A stretch of 64,000 nucleotides of DNA from Ceratobasidium sp. AG-K (lineage: Eukaryota; Basidiomycota; Agaricomycetes; Cantharellales; Ceratobasidiaceae): positions 1,798,001 to 1,862,000 of the forward strand of contig JAWNGF010000004.1 of the NCBI GenBank assembly GCA_037039685.1. Direction: 5' to 3'. How positions within the stretch are numbered: position 1 is the stretch's first letter; each line of letters opens with the position of its first letter. The translations under genes were made by a program, and so were the position numbers. A model generated the notes under the pieces. It saw only the letters and a list, made by a program, of their open reading frames with translations, was not told the origin of the DNA and ran no database searches. Positions 23,001 to 33,637 of this stretch are shown one piece after another.

Positions 23001-23414
23001 TGATTGTGAAAGGCGTAGAGGTGTCGCGGCGAAGAAGGGAGTTGATGCAATCAAGCACGGCGTGGCGAGAGTCTGAATCGGCGTATCGAGGGGCAGTCAG
23101 AAGTAATAGGTGTAATATCTCCAGGCATTGCTCCTGGGAAATGTCTGGTCGGGTGCGTAAGAGGATATTTGGTCAGATATGGAGTCACGCTCGCCTCCTC
23201 GGTTGGCTACAACGCCCAGCTGCTCCTTCATAAGCTCGATTCTTCCTCTTGTACCATCCCCCAAAAGTCTCCGCTGAGCAATTGTTATAAACGTGTTCCA
23301 ATCCTCTTCTTCATTTATAGTTGCCGATGCAACATTGACAACATCTTGCTCATCGTCGCTGGCATCATCGTGCTGGGCTGCAGCAATCCACGAATGTATT
23401 TCGACTTTACTCAT
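14051..23414 (-). CDS. GCN1: GCN1-type translational activator (HEAT-repeat protein)
   Basis: A very large ribosome-associated HEAT-repeat scaffold that binds the RWD domain of the kinase Gcn2 and is needed for eIF2-alpha phosphorylation during amino-acid starvation. On the minus strand the start is ATG at 23414 (MSKVEIHSWIAAAQHD), with an acidic N-terminus. Many HEAT helices follow. An Ala/Pro/Lys/Thr-rich linker lies at about 20710-20900. The conserved central eEF3-like HEAT block (for example LPTLLETLEEKQWRTKKGSI and MAYCAPKQLS) is in the long exon at 17307-18539. The C-terminal HEAT region that would contain the Gcn2-binding part is at 14.4-16.6 kb. The last exon ends at 14051. The gene is cut by many short introns, and the summed exons give roughly 2,600 residues, the usual GCN1 size. 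No disrupted frame was noticed, though not every splice was verified. Confidence 0.93.
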
Positions 23415-24131
23415 GGTCGACTGACCTGAGCGAGTCAATAATTTCGAGATTTCTGATTTCCGAGGCACTCTGGAAATGTATACGGCCGACGAGTATCGTT
23501 GTAAATCAGAGAGCAACTTTTCATATCAACTGCTGACTCAGCAAATCACATCGGCCCCGAGCAACCAATCTCGACCACCACTGGAATTGCTTTCGCCAAG
23601 AACAAGGGAGAACCCCCGGAAATTTCAAGAAACTGGCAGCTTCCTGAGAATGACTGTAGTGTCCCCAGTCAGTTTGTTATTTGGGGAATTTATGGAGTTA
23701 TGCCGGCCGCTACACAACTGCCATGGTCACCTGGTCGCCTCAGCCGCATCTAGGTTGTCTTATTTACCCGTCAAGGTGTGAAGATGTACCCCAGTTACTC
23801 ATCATTCTATTCATACTTCACGCGCATTCCCATTCTCGTGCCTAGCTCTTCGGCGCCATCTCCCAATTTAGCATTATCTCCGGATCGACAGCAGATTCCC
23901 CGTCATTCCAACTTGGCAAAACAACCTTTACACCTCGTGTGGGGATCTTCGGGTCGCGAGATGAAGCTTCTACATCCCGAGAGTTCTGTTCTACCGTATG
24001 CACCCGCCTGGTCGTGGAGGCCGAAGTCATGCCGCCAGCCCTACTTCGTGTCTAGAACCCTCATCTTGTAGGACTTAAAGCCTGCTCTTCCAAAGGGCTC
24101 CAAAACCCAGCCTCCAGTCTTCACTATCACG
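23415..24131. other. Divergent promoter between GCN1 and chitin deacetylase
   Basis: About 717 bp separates the two start codons. Open frames inside (23476-23781, 23778-24071) lack any recognised domain. No distinct TATA or E-box was noted. Confidence 0.4.
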
Positions 24132-25394
24132 ATGCGTTCTACAGCTCTTTTTCTTGTCAGCGCTCTTGTCTCATGTCAGTGCGCGTATGCCTTTCCGGCT
24201 GCCGTAAACGGTACCGAGAAACGTGCAGCTGCACGCGTATACACCGCTTGTACTCAGCCCAAGACCGCCGCTATCACGTATGTCGTATTGTCCTCCTTTA
24301 CTCTCACTAGATTCACCAATGGGCTAGGTTTGATGACGGTCCCAATACGTATACGAAAACCATCGTCGACACTCTCGACAAGGCAGGAGGAAAGGCGTAT
24401 GTCTTTTTTCCAATTTTACCCGCACTCACCTAACCCATTGATTTCCTAGTACTTTCTTTGTTAACGGCAACCTCTGTATGTAACTTGATTCCTCATCCCT
24501 CGCACCCTCTCAGCTTACCAGAAAATTCGCATAGATAACTGTATATACAACAGTGACAGCTCCGACCGCGTCAAATACGCATTCGACCGCGGGCACCAAG
24601 TCGCTTCACATACTTGGGCGCATTTACACCTTCCCACTCTGAGCGATGCGCAAATCACATCCGAATTCAAAAGGTTTGCTCTCTGAAACGAAGTCAAACG
24701 CAGGATTATTAAAACGGATATTACAGGACGAACGATGCGATAAAGAAAATTACCGGAGCGGTTCCTGCGCTTGTTCGGCCTCCATACGGAGAGCACAATG
24801 CGAACGTGCAAAACATTGCGGGTTCATTTGGACAATCTCGTAAATTTCCCCCTCTCTCCTGCCTACACTATACCTTACATTTTTTGAATAGTGGTTACCT
24901 GGGATTTCGACTCGCAAGACTGGAATAGCGCCACGGCAAGTTACTTCTCGTTCCATGAGAGAGCTTTGGAACTCAATCTGCAGGTATACAGGTTGCTCAA
25001 ATTCAAGCGTCCTACAAAGCCCGATTCGATGCGAACCCAAATGGCATCTTGGCTCTCAACCACGAAACCTATGGTATGCACCATTAAACCAAATCAACAT
25101 CAGTCTTACTGATCACTGACTCGAATTCATAACCAGCTACCTCTGCGTAAGTCGCCGTGCTCCTGTAACTAGGAGGTTGTACGTTAACGTCACGCCACAA
25201 AATAGTCAACAGGTCCTTCCCTGGGTAATTAACTATGCTAAAAGCAAAGGCTACAAACTTGTTACGGTGGCCGAGTGTCTTGGCGTGCAGCCGTATCTAT
25301 CCAAGGGCTCTCCTTCTCCTCGCGACGTAAGCCGACTACTACGTTTCTTTGCCACAACTAACTATTCGTATTTTAGTCAAGCTGGGTTTGCTAA
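24132..25394 (+). CDS. Polysaccharide (chitin) deacetylase, secreted
   Basis: A carbohydrate esterase family 4 enzyme that would remove acetyl groups from chitin at the cell wall. The start ATG is 24132 with signal peptide MRSTALFLVSALVSCQCAYA. The NodB motifs are visible in order across short exons: motif 1 TFDDGPNTYT (general base and metal Asp), TFFVNGNL, motif 2 HTWAH (metal His residues), motif 3 RPPYGEHN, then VTWDFDSQDWN, ILALNHETY and VTVAECLG. An intron at 25327-25376 joins the last short exon, ending in Ser-Ser-Trp-Val-Cys and TAA at 25392-25394. This C-terminal cysteine ending is common in secreted fungal members. No GPI signal or chitin-binding module is seen, so it is probably released or loosely wall-bound. 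Confidence 0.9.
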
Positions 25395-25822
25395 TACTCT
25401 ACAAGCACATAGCATACATTGGTATGGAATACGGTAGTTCTGGAGATACTGCTTTTGTACGTCGTGCTCTGAATCAAGCCCTTTTGCTTTTCTCCGGTCC
25501 GTGCGATTTGAGCATATTCTACAACGGGTTGTCTTGGTTTCGGCACCGGAGTCTAACGCTACCGGACTCACCCTCAGTACGAGTTCAGGGACACCCGGGC
25601 TCTTCATACACTCCTCCCGGAGGTTACTCTTGTCGTTCGTATGGAGGGTATTTCTTTGTATACTCTGAGATATTTGCCTATTGGTACCAGCCATCAGCCA
25701 AATGTCCCACTAACGTCAGTGACTTACTCGAGGCACAACTCCTTTCTGAAATTGTCATACACTTGCTTGTTCGATTTCCTCTAGAAAACAAGGCGACCTC
25801 TTAGCACCGACTCGTCACTTTT
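25395..25822. other. Convergent 3' region
   Basis: The tail-to-tail spacer between the chitin deacetylase (+) and the glycosyltransferase (-). It presumably contains both 3' UTRs. Open frames here are unsupported continuations past the deacetylase stop. Confidence 0.4.
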
Positions 25823-27096
25823 TTAACTCTCTGAAAGGAAACTCACCTCATTTTTTCTGGTTTCTTCCGCATAGGCATGACTCTGATGGATCAGAAAATC
25901 GTCCGGCAAGACATAAAAATCGATTCCCGATAGGTAAATGCTAAACAAGCATGCAGCCTTATTCCCTCCATATCCGACGAACCGCTCATCGCACCTACCA
26001 AACTAGGTCCGGATTCTGAAATCACGTCACGGGAATTCAGGACTCACCAGGGAGGTCCATCACGGCGCATGATAACGTACGGTTCATAGGCCTTCTGGTA
26101 TGTAATTACTTTGTATACTTCTCCCGGTTGTGCTGCGTAGTATTGCTCGTAGTTCGTGCTACTATGCCCAGGTGCCCAAGATCGATGAAACATGGCAATT
26201 TTGCCGGCCTCAACAAGTGCTTTCAAACCCTATCACCCAACCAAGTTAGCATTCAGAGTTTTCAACAGGGGCTCCGACTAACCACTTTATCTGTCGGGAA
26301 CATGTGCCAGTCCTTCCCTTCATCCTGTACAACGTATTCAAACGCAGGTATCACAAATGCCGCCCTTTCACTTCTTGCCAACTTGGCCATGCTGCTGACT
26401 CCACCCAACGCACTCCTAAAGCGACCCCTCACATCCGTGCATATCGCAAAGTCTACGTCGAGCATCAAAATCCATCCGGTCCGAGAATATAAACGTGCAA
26501 GGTTGCGCCACATATTGAACTGTCGGTCGTGTGCATCGGTGACGAGGTGGATATCCACCCATCGAGGAAAAAGCGGTGAAGAGGTATAAACCTCATGCAA
26601 GGAAGCCAAAAGATCGGTGCGTCGCGTCATATTGCTCGAGGATATATGTACAGTTGCTGAGATAGGACCTGAACAAGGGGTTGGCGTTAGGTCCAGTTTC
26701 AAAGGTACTGGTAGACGGGAAACAGGGTGATCTACCGTGGTATTGGTTTACTAGGCGGATTAGTGCCTCAAATCGATTGCTAGTCACAATCGTCGCAACT
26801 GTTACGTCGTCTTGCCCGTGATCATGCAGGGCTCGGTAATAGTAAGGTATAATTTTGGTTGGTTTGAGAGCACCGTCGAAAGCTTTGGATATGAGCAGCT
26901 CAGGATCCAAGTGAATACCAGCGTTCGACCGAACTGATTGACGACTAGTCCAGACAAAAGTACTCAGGGGTAGGGTACATGAACCAATGAGGCAGTCTAG
27001 GATTACTCCCAGATCCGCCGTGAATTCCACAGTCGTAAAAATTATTGCAAGAATGAGGTACCCAGCCATCATGTACCTAGATATTGTGCTATACAT
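25823..27096 (-). CDS. GT49-type (LARGE/B4GAT1-like) glycosyltransferase
   Basis: A type II membrane glycosyltransferase of the secretory pathway; donor and acceptor in fungi are unknown. The start was chosen at 27096 (MYSTISRYMMAGYLILAIIF) because it places a signal-anchor segment right at the N-terminus. VTVATIVTSNRFEALIRLVN follows. An intron of about 65 bp near 26676-26740 joins it to GPISATVHISSS. The DxD metal/nucleotide-sugar motif is in WILMLDVDFAICTDV. Further on come AFVIPAFEYV, the MFHRSWAPGHSSTNYEQYY segment, and in the last exon DERFVGYGGNKAAC with FYVLPDDFLIHQSH, hallmarks of this family. The stop is TAA at 25823-25825 if the final exon reads through GAG-GTG. The last splice and stop are less certain than the core. 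Confidence 0.85.
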
Positions 27097-27340
27097 CTTA
27101 CTGACCTGTGCAGGATGGTAGAACACAGGGGAAGCCGGGTCGGGTCTGCAGCCCCATTTCAAATAGAGTCGGCATTTGTTATGTCATGTGTTGTCATAAT
27201 CATCAAACCTTCGGGACACAGTACAGTATATGCATCGGATAGAATAATGAGTTCAGCCCCAACGGTTAAAACTAAGTTCACCAGCTCTCCGAAGTTGATT
27301 AATACATGTTTCAGCTGGAGAGTAATATATACAGCACAGA

Positions 27341-28787
27341 CTATAGCCCCAATAAAGAAAGGAACCCACGTCCTGACGACGAAGATGACCTCTTGGGTTG
27401 ATTATTACCAGTGAGAGTACCAGCAATAGCAGCCTTGATTCGAGCATCCGCCTGACGGTCCAACTCTCTTTCACGTTTTGCATCGGCAACTTGATTTCTC
27501 CTTATTCCCCGTTCGTACTTTTGGTTTGATTCATCCACCATTTTCTGAAGCCTGGTCATCGCTTCTGACGTATCTGTTATATCCGGCGTCCAAGTCGATG
27601 CAGAATGACTGGCTGGACGCGGTTCGTTTTTTCGCTGCTCAGTTTTTTGAATGCCGACTTTTTGTCCTTCGGGTTTGACTTGTTCGAGTTTTTGCTCGCC
27701 TCCCGGTTGTTCCCTCCCTTTGAGTAAGCTCAGCTGAGCAGCCAGCTGGCGCCCCCTCTCCTCGGTCTTCTTGGCCTCTATTTCTAGACGTCGACTCCAG
27801 GCCTGGTTATCGAGCTCGGCGGCCCGCTCTTGCTCGGTATTTAGCTCCTCCACCTGTTGCTGATGGTGGAGCATAGCTTCTTCAAGAGCTTGGCCCAGCA
27901 AGCGACCAACGTCTGTATCTTCCAGCTCCATTTGTTCGTCGACCAGTTGACGCTGCAGTGTTGTTACGGTGGGACCTTTGCCAAGTAGCAATCGGAGAAT
28001 ATCATGGGCCGATTCACGTGTTCCAAGATGTCGAGTACTTTGTGCGCCTTCAGTCAATGGTCCGTGGAAAAATTCGTGCGTTTCGTTAAGCTCGATCTCA
28101 CGGAATAATTCATTCTCCGTAGGAGGATCCGACCACATGTTCGTAATGTATACTGCGTTCTTTAGCGATTCGACCCCACAAATCGCCTTGAACATATTCA
28201 TGTGGCGAAGGCTTGTTCCCCCCACCCGAGGATCGATGATTCGATGCATATATATCAAGCCAGCGAGCTCAAACTTGTTAGAGTAGCTAGATTATTGGAT
28301 ATGTGTTTATCAGTATTAGCGCTATGTTGCCACATGAGGACACTAACTCACACATGGGTAAGAAAATCAACAAGGTATTGGAGAATATCAGCTTCAGTTA
28401 AGTAAGTGTCGTCGAATCCGGGACAATCGACTACTACAACGGGCTTCTCGTCGAGGTAGAAGAGTTCGCTAACTTCTACTTGCTGCGTACAGCTCTTGAC
28501 TCCATTTCCGACCCCCATCGAGTCGCCACTAGCGACATTGGCAAACTGAAAGTGGAGGCGTCAACAGGTTTTTGCCCAGGGGAAATTCCAAACGTACTGA
28601 TGTCTTCCCAGATCCACTTGGTCCAAATAACCTACAGATCAGTCAATAAACCAGTTCACAAAACTATCAAACATTCATAGGAATTGTGTCATGCTTACAA
28701 GATGATCGAGGCACTCCGCAGTTTCTCATCAGTCTCGGGAGACATATATATCGGAATTACTTTGTTCTTGGGGACTTCGAGTTCCAT
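27341..28787 (-). CDS. AIG1-like P-loop GTPase with coiled-coil tail, paralog 1
   Basis: A predicted GTP-binding protein of the fungal G-domain family; its role is unknown. On minus the start is ATG at 28787 (MELEVPKNKVIPIYMSPETD). G1 (P-loop) is GPSGSGKTS after an intron near 28640-28700. FANVASGDSMGVGNGVKSC is a likely switch region. G3 is VVDCPGFDD. In the next exon LIYMHRIIDPRVGGTSLRHM precedes VYITNMWSDPPTENE, which takes the place of the usual NKxD base-recognition motif. The last 200 residues are Glu/Gln/Arg-rich coiled coil, ending in a Ser-rich GRGFLSLLGL tail at stop 27341-27343. It has no CaaX box, unlike its paralog at 30084. The two genes are divergent. Confidence 0.78.
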
Positions 28788-30083
28788 GGTGACAGTAGCA
28801 ATGGGGTCCGAGCTGATAGAGTAAACGCTCAGGGTGTTACAGTAATACGGAGATGAGTGGACTCAAAATAGGGTGTCAAGTCTTGTTTTTATACGGAGTT
28901 CACCAAGACCATCCCAAATGCTAACATAAGAACTTTACGATAGTGGAAAAGGGCGTGCACGAGTTGGGATATCCGATTCTGGCGGGGCACGGACAATACG
29001 GGCAAGCGCTATTTTACTTGGGTCTCCAAACCACTGTGGACCTCGGAACAGAATCTTGGAGCCTCAAGTGAGATATCATTGCACTCGCATGCGTCGGAGC
29101 GGGTAAATGAAAAGGGCAACATGGTTTTTGTCAGTCCGTGCCACTGCATTATGCCCCATCGAGGCAAATGGCGAGTCTCACCAAAACCAGCAGAACGGAT
29201 AAAATAGCATAGAGTCTGAAGATCTAAGGCCCAGAACCCCAAGATCCGGGGGGACTATCATCCACTTCACGGCCAGAAACAGATGAATAAGTAGCGCGCT
29301 CCTGGTAAAACATACAATAACCGAGGTGCAGATACCAGAATGCTTAAATAGCGAGTGAATCTTAACGTGCGAGCTGTGTTTTGACCCCATCTTTGATATC
29401 AATCCGCATATACCTACCTACTCGCACAATCCAACGTGGGTCTATATAATAAATTCACAAATGTAAGAATGAATTGAAATACGCCACAAGTTGAGATGAA
29501 CGCGAGGGCATTAGGGGTAACCGGGCTCTGGTCGAGGCCCAAAGATCTGCTCTGACCTCATGTTACCGACCCCGTCAAGGATCTCGCACTTACGCCCCCG
29601 CATGTATGGAGCGTCGAGCGCTAATTTGTGATGCGGTCTCGCCTATCAAGGCAGTCATGCCTGCGTCGTTCATGACTCGGGTATTTGGATATAGTATTGC
29701 CGTCCATTTGGGACTGGGCTCTCCCCTACTCAATAAATGCTGGACCAATGAACGCGATGATCGCCCGTTTGATGATCCGGATAGTATCGGGTGGCGGAGT
29801 ATGAGCCCCATCGATCAGAGTGCAATGCTCCTTGTGAATGCAATAGGGGCATCAAGAACATCACAGCGGAGACGTGTAACTCGTAATCATTTTAGATGGC
29901 ATAAGCTCAATGTTCACTATTGTTCTAAAGGATGGCGCTTGTTTGCAAGGGTACATATATGGCTCAGCTTAGATTGAGAAGTCCCAACTAGACACTTCCT
30001 CTTGACCTCATCTCCCCTGTCGTTCACTTGCATTGTAAAACTATCGTTCTGCATATAACCGGTTTATGCGAGTTGTTTCCAAC
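28788..30083. other. Divergent intergenic region between the two GTPases
   Basis: 1.3 kb between the start codons of the two paralogs. It contains a minus-strand frame (29590-29811) and an overlapping plus frame (29606-29977) with no recognised domain. The two promoters must lie here. No repeat or RNA gene was seen. Confidence 0.35.
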
Positions 30084-31365
30084 ATGAATATCGGATCAGA
30101 TCCTCTGAATCAAAACGGCGATGTTGCCATCATAGTGTGAGTAGATGTACTATGGATTGCGGACTGTTTCAACTCGTCAGATACATTGAAGCTAACCGAG
30201 CTTGGTAGGCTATTCGGGCCAACTGGCGCAGGAAAGACAACAGTATGTATTTTCAATCCCTCAGCCAGAAGCTCCCTCACATTCTGTACCTATAGTTTGC
30301 AAATGTTGCGAGCGGCAGTACTTTGAGAGTTGGCAACGGACTGAAAGCTTGCACTCAGGAGGTTGCACAGAGCGAGCCATTCATCGTCGACGATAGACCC
30401 GTGGTGGTAATTGATTGCCCCGGATTTGACGATACCTACTTGTCTGAAACCGAAATCCTAACACGCCTGGGTGGATTTTTGGCCGCTGCGTACGTCGGCG
30501 ACTCGTGTAACGAACCAATGCACTAACGAGATATATCTTATGATACTAAAGGTATTCCAATATGTACAAGATCACCGGTCTGCTATACATGCATCGGATC
30601 ATCGACCCACGGGTGGGAGGCACAAGCCTTCGCCATATGAACATGTTCAAGGAGCTATGCGGCACCGAGTCCCTCCAAAACGTCGTATATGTCACCAATA
30701 TGTGGTCCGACCCTCCTACGGAAAACGAAATGCTACGCGAGATCGAGCTCCGGGACGACTTCTTTGACGCCCCTCTCTCCCAGGGTGCGCAAATGACTCG
30801 TCACTGGAATACGCGCGAGTCTGCCCTTGACATTATTCGATTGGTGCTCAAGCGGAACCCCACCGTACCTAAACTAGCACGCCAGCTCGTCGACGAGGGC
30901 TTGAGCCTTGAGGACACAGATGCTGGCAAGAAGCTGGGCGGTGACCTCGAGAAAGCAATTCGCGGGCTCCAGGAAGAAATTCAGGCGATACGAGCAGAAC
31001 ATGACAAGGCAAACAGCGCAAACAACGATAGGTGGAAGCGACAACTTGAGAGACAAGAACAGGAGGCGAATGAAAAGCATCAGCGATTGCTGGAGGAGAT
31101 TAATACATTGAAGCGGGGCCATAGTGAGGAGGAGAGAAAATGGGACGAACGGGTCATGAAAAACCAGATTGCGATGTTTGAAAGGATGCAGCAACTTCAA
31201 CTGGAACACGACGGGAAGATAGAGCGGCTCATGCAGTCTCACAATTCGGCCATGGAGAGATCAGCGGAAAGGGAGCGGGAGCGATCAGATAGACTTGAGG
31301 CAGCTCACCGACGAGAATTGGCCGAAGCGCATAACAGGAATGAAGGCGGTTGTGTGATCGCTTGA
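30084..31365 (+). CDS. AIG1-like P-loop GTPase with coiled coil and CaaX box, paralog 2
   Basis: A divergently oriented paralog of the gene at 27341-28787. The start ATG is 30084 (MNIGSDPLNQNGDVAII). Exon 2 holds the P-loop GPTGAGKTT. Exon 3 gives FANVASGSTLRVGNGLKAC and G3 VVIDCPGFDD. Exon 4 (joining near 30553) reads YMHRIIDPRVGGTSLRHM and VYVTNMWSDPPTENE. A coiled coil of about 180 residues rich in Glu, Gln and Arg follows. The protein ends Gly-Gly-Cys-Val-Ile-Ala at TGA 31363-31365. That C-terminal CVIA is a good CaaX prenylation box, so the protein may be membrane-anchored by farnesylation. The G4 position carries TNMW rather than NKxD. The closest functional analogy is immune-associated (AIG1/GIMAP) GTPases, by inference. 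Confidence 0.8.
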
Positions 31366-31923
31366 CCAACGTAAGTGTTTCCGGTTCACATTGCTACAGC
31401 CCGAGATTCATAGGGGGCCCCAGTTGAATGACTCGACCCGTAATCGAATTGCACTTGAGCCTTGACTAGGCAAGTTAGGATTGAGCTTCCATCTTTAGCC
31501 TGCTATATTTTAGGTCTTGTAGACAGCTACACACGTGTACTAGTTCATATTTATTGTAAACTTGCAATGTCCAGTGGGGGAAAACTTGGCTCAATAGATA
31601 TCATGTAGTCTAATAACCAAGTGAATTAGAGGTGAATTACATGGGCTTAGATGTATACGCTACTACGAGGTGGCGGATCGTCAAAATGGTGAAATGAAGC
31701 GACGATGGGCGCGTGATTTAGTTTCTCAGTGGGTGATGCTGTAACGTTGGCGCTTATTCTCGGCCGGTAAGCATCGATTATCCGAACCGGAGGTTACTTC
31801 CCCGCCTCGAGCTCGATCACTGCCTCCGCACTCGCTCCAACCCCCACGACGACGCGTTGTAGACTCGTCGCTGACGCATCTGACCTGTAAAAATCTTTCT
31901 TATATCCCACAAAAGTACCTTCA
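31366..31923. other. Intergenic spacer
   Basis: Holds the 3' UTR of GTPase paralog 2 and the promoter of the phosphotransferase gene. An open minus frame (31794-31982) overlaps the start of that gene and is not supported. Confidence 0.4.
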
Positions 31924-33470
31924 ATGTCGACTACTAAGATTGGTGGCGAATATGGAGAAATCCGTGCGGAAATTGATGTCAAGGCATTGAATAACTATCT
32001 CAAGCAACATGCGGCGGAGGTTCGAGTTCCTGTTGAAGTTAAACAGTTCAAGGTTAGCTCTACTATTCGTGGTTATTTGATGGCGCATACTAAACGTTCT
32101 ATGGTCAGTACGGTCAGGTTAGACGTCTCCTCTGACTATTGTGTCAGCCGCTAAAGTATATAACTAGTCAAATCCAACGTATTTCCTGACAGACGCAAAG
32201 TACGTCAGTTTACCTTGAAACTGCCGGAGTACTCACTCGGATGGTACCTCAGTAAAGTCCGTTTTGTGATGCGCAAAAAGCCGGGAGGACGCCTACTCTC
32301 ACCAACGGCTCACGCTATTGAGCGAGAATACAAGATTCTACGGGCCATCCACACTCACAACACCCGCACAAAATCCAAGGCACCTATTCCAATTCCACAG
32401 CCGATTATCCTGTGCGAAGACTCGAGTGTCATCGGGACGCCTTTCTACGTAATGGAGTTCCTCGATGGCAGGATATTCAGTGACCCTCGAATGCTGGAGA
32501 TCCCCAAGGAAGACCGAAAACAATGGCAAGTACAATATTCGCCGTCCCTAGTTGCGCCTGTTCTAATTCCGGTCCTCTCGCTTGTAGCTGGCTCTCGGCT
32601 GTCAGATCACTCGCTGCCTTGTCATCCCTAGTTCCATCCGAGGTTGGACTAAACGATTTCGGCCCACACACGCCATACTTCCCGCGTCAAATTAAGTCCT
32701 TGTCCAAGTAAGTCTGGTTCTTGCAGCATAGTTGCTTCCGTATTTACTTCGTTTAAAAGGGTGTCACAAGCGCAAGCAAAAGCTGTGGATATCGAAACTA
32801 AACAGGTAGTCGGACCCATCCCTGACTACGACGAAATGATTACTTGGTACAGCGAACACCTCCCAGACGAACGCAAAACCGGCCTGAGGATCGTGCACGG
32901 GGACTATAAAATAGACAACCTAATTTTCCACCCCACTGAACCACGTGTAATCGGAATATTGGACTGGGAGTTATGCACATTGGGCAGTCCTGTGCGTATC
33001 TCCACTCCCTGCTCGTACCGCGCCTCATTTTAAATCGCGGTGTTCAGCTGGCAGATCTGGCAAACCTTCTCATGCCATACCATGTCGACCCAAAGGACGT
33101 TCCTCCGCCCAATGCAATTAGCGGCTTCAAAAACGTACCCGCAAGCGATGTACCTTGTCCCCTTGAGGAACTTGAGCGTGCATTTTGTACCGGCTTCGGA
33201 GTTCCGTATCCGCTCACCGAAATGGTATTTGCAAATAGTTGGATGTTATTCCGGTTGTCTATCATTTCACAAGGTATGCGTTCATTTGAGTTGAGATAGT
33301 GGATTGAGAATCACTAACGAACCGCTACAGGCATCGCTGCACGATACGCTCAAAGGCAAGCCTCATCTGCGAACGCCAAGGAGCAAGGGTCGCGCTTTCC
33401 GATGTTGGGTCGAATGGCCAAGGGACTCATGAATGAAGGAACTCCTTCGCGGCCGCAATCCAAGCTTTGA
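31924..33470 (+). CDS. Aminoglycoside-phosphotransferase-fold protein, ACAD10/11 N-domain-like
   Basis: A stand-alone APH/choline-kinase-fold protein like the N-terminal domain of ACAD10/11, which in animals phosphorylates 4-hydroxy acids for peroxisomal or mitochondrial catabolism. The start ATG is 31924 ([18 protein letters not shown]). A tiny exon gives KYGQ, and the next gives [11 protein letters not shown], the ATP-binding loop. An intron of about 52 bp then leads to [12 protein letters not shown] with the ATP-binding Lys and [29 protein letters not shown] follows. The catalytic Brenner motif is [14 protein letters not shown] and the metal motif is [13 protein letters not shown], both complete. 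The gene ends at TGA 33468-33470. No acyl-CoA dehydrogenase domain follows, so it is an uncoupled kinase domain. It converges on the arrestin gene 168 bp away. Confidence 0.87.
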
Positions 33471-33637
33471 TTATGCTCTAGAAGTATTGCGTCACCTTGA
33501 TTACATTATTTAGATGTTCAAAATAAAACAATATGATTTGGTATTATCGACGTGAGTGGTAAATCATTAGGATAAAAACGCTGTCCAAACCAATCTATCG
33601 CCAATTGGATGGCTATCTTCCCAATAAAGATCCCGTC

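Noticed and set aside
29590..29977. Overlapping plus and minus ORFs in the GTPase divergent region
   Set aside because: No domain on either strand, and no splice chain to neighbouring segments was found.
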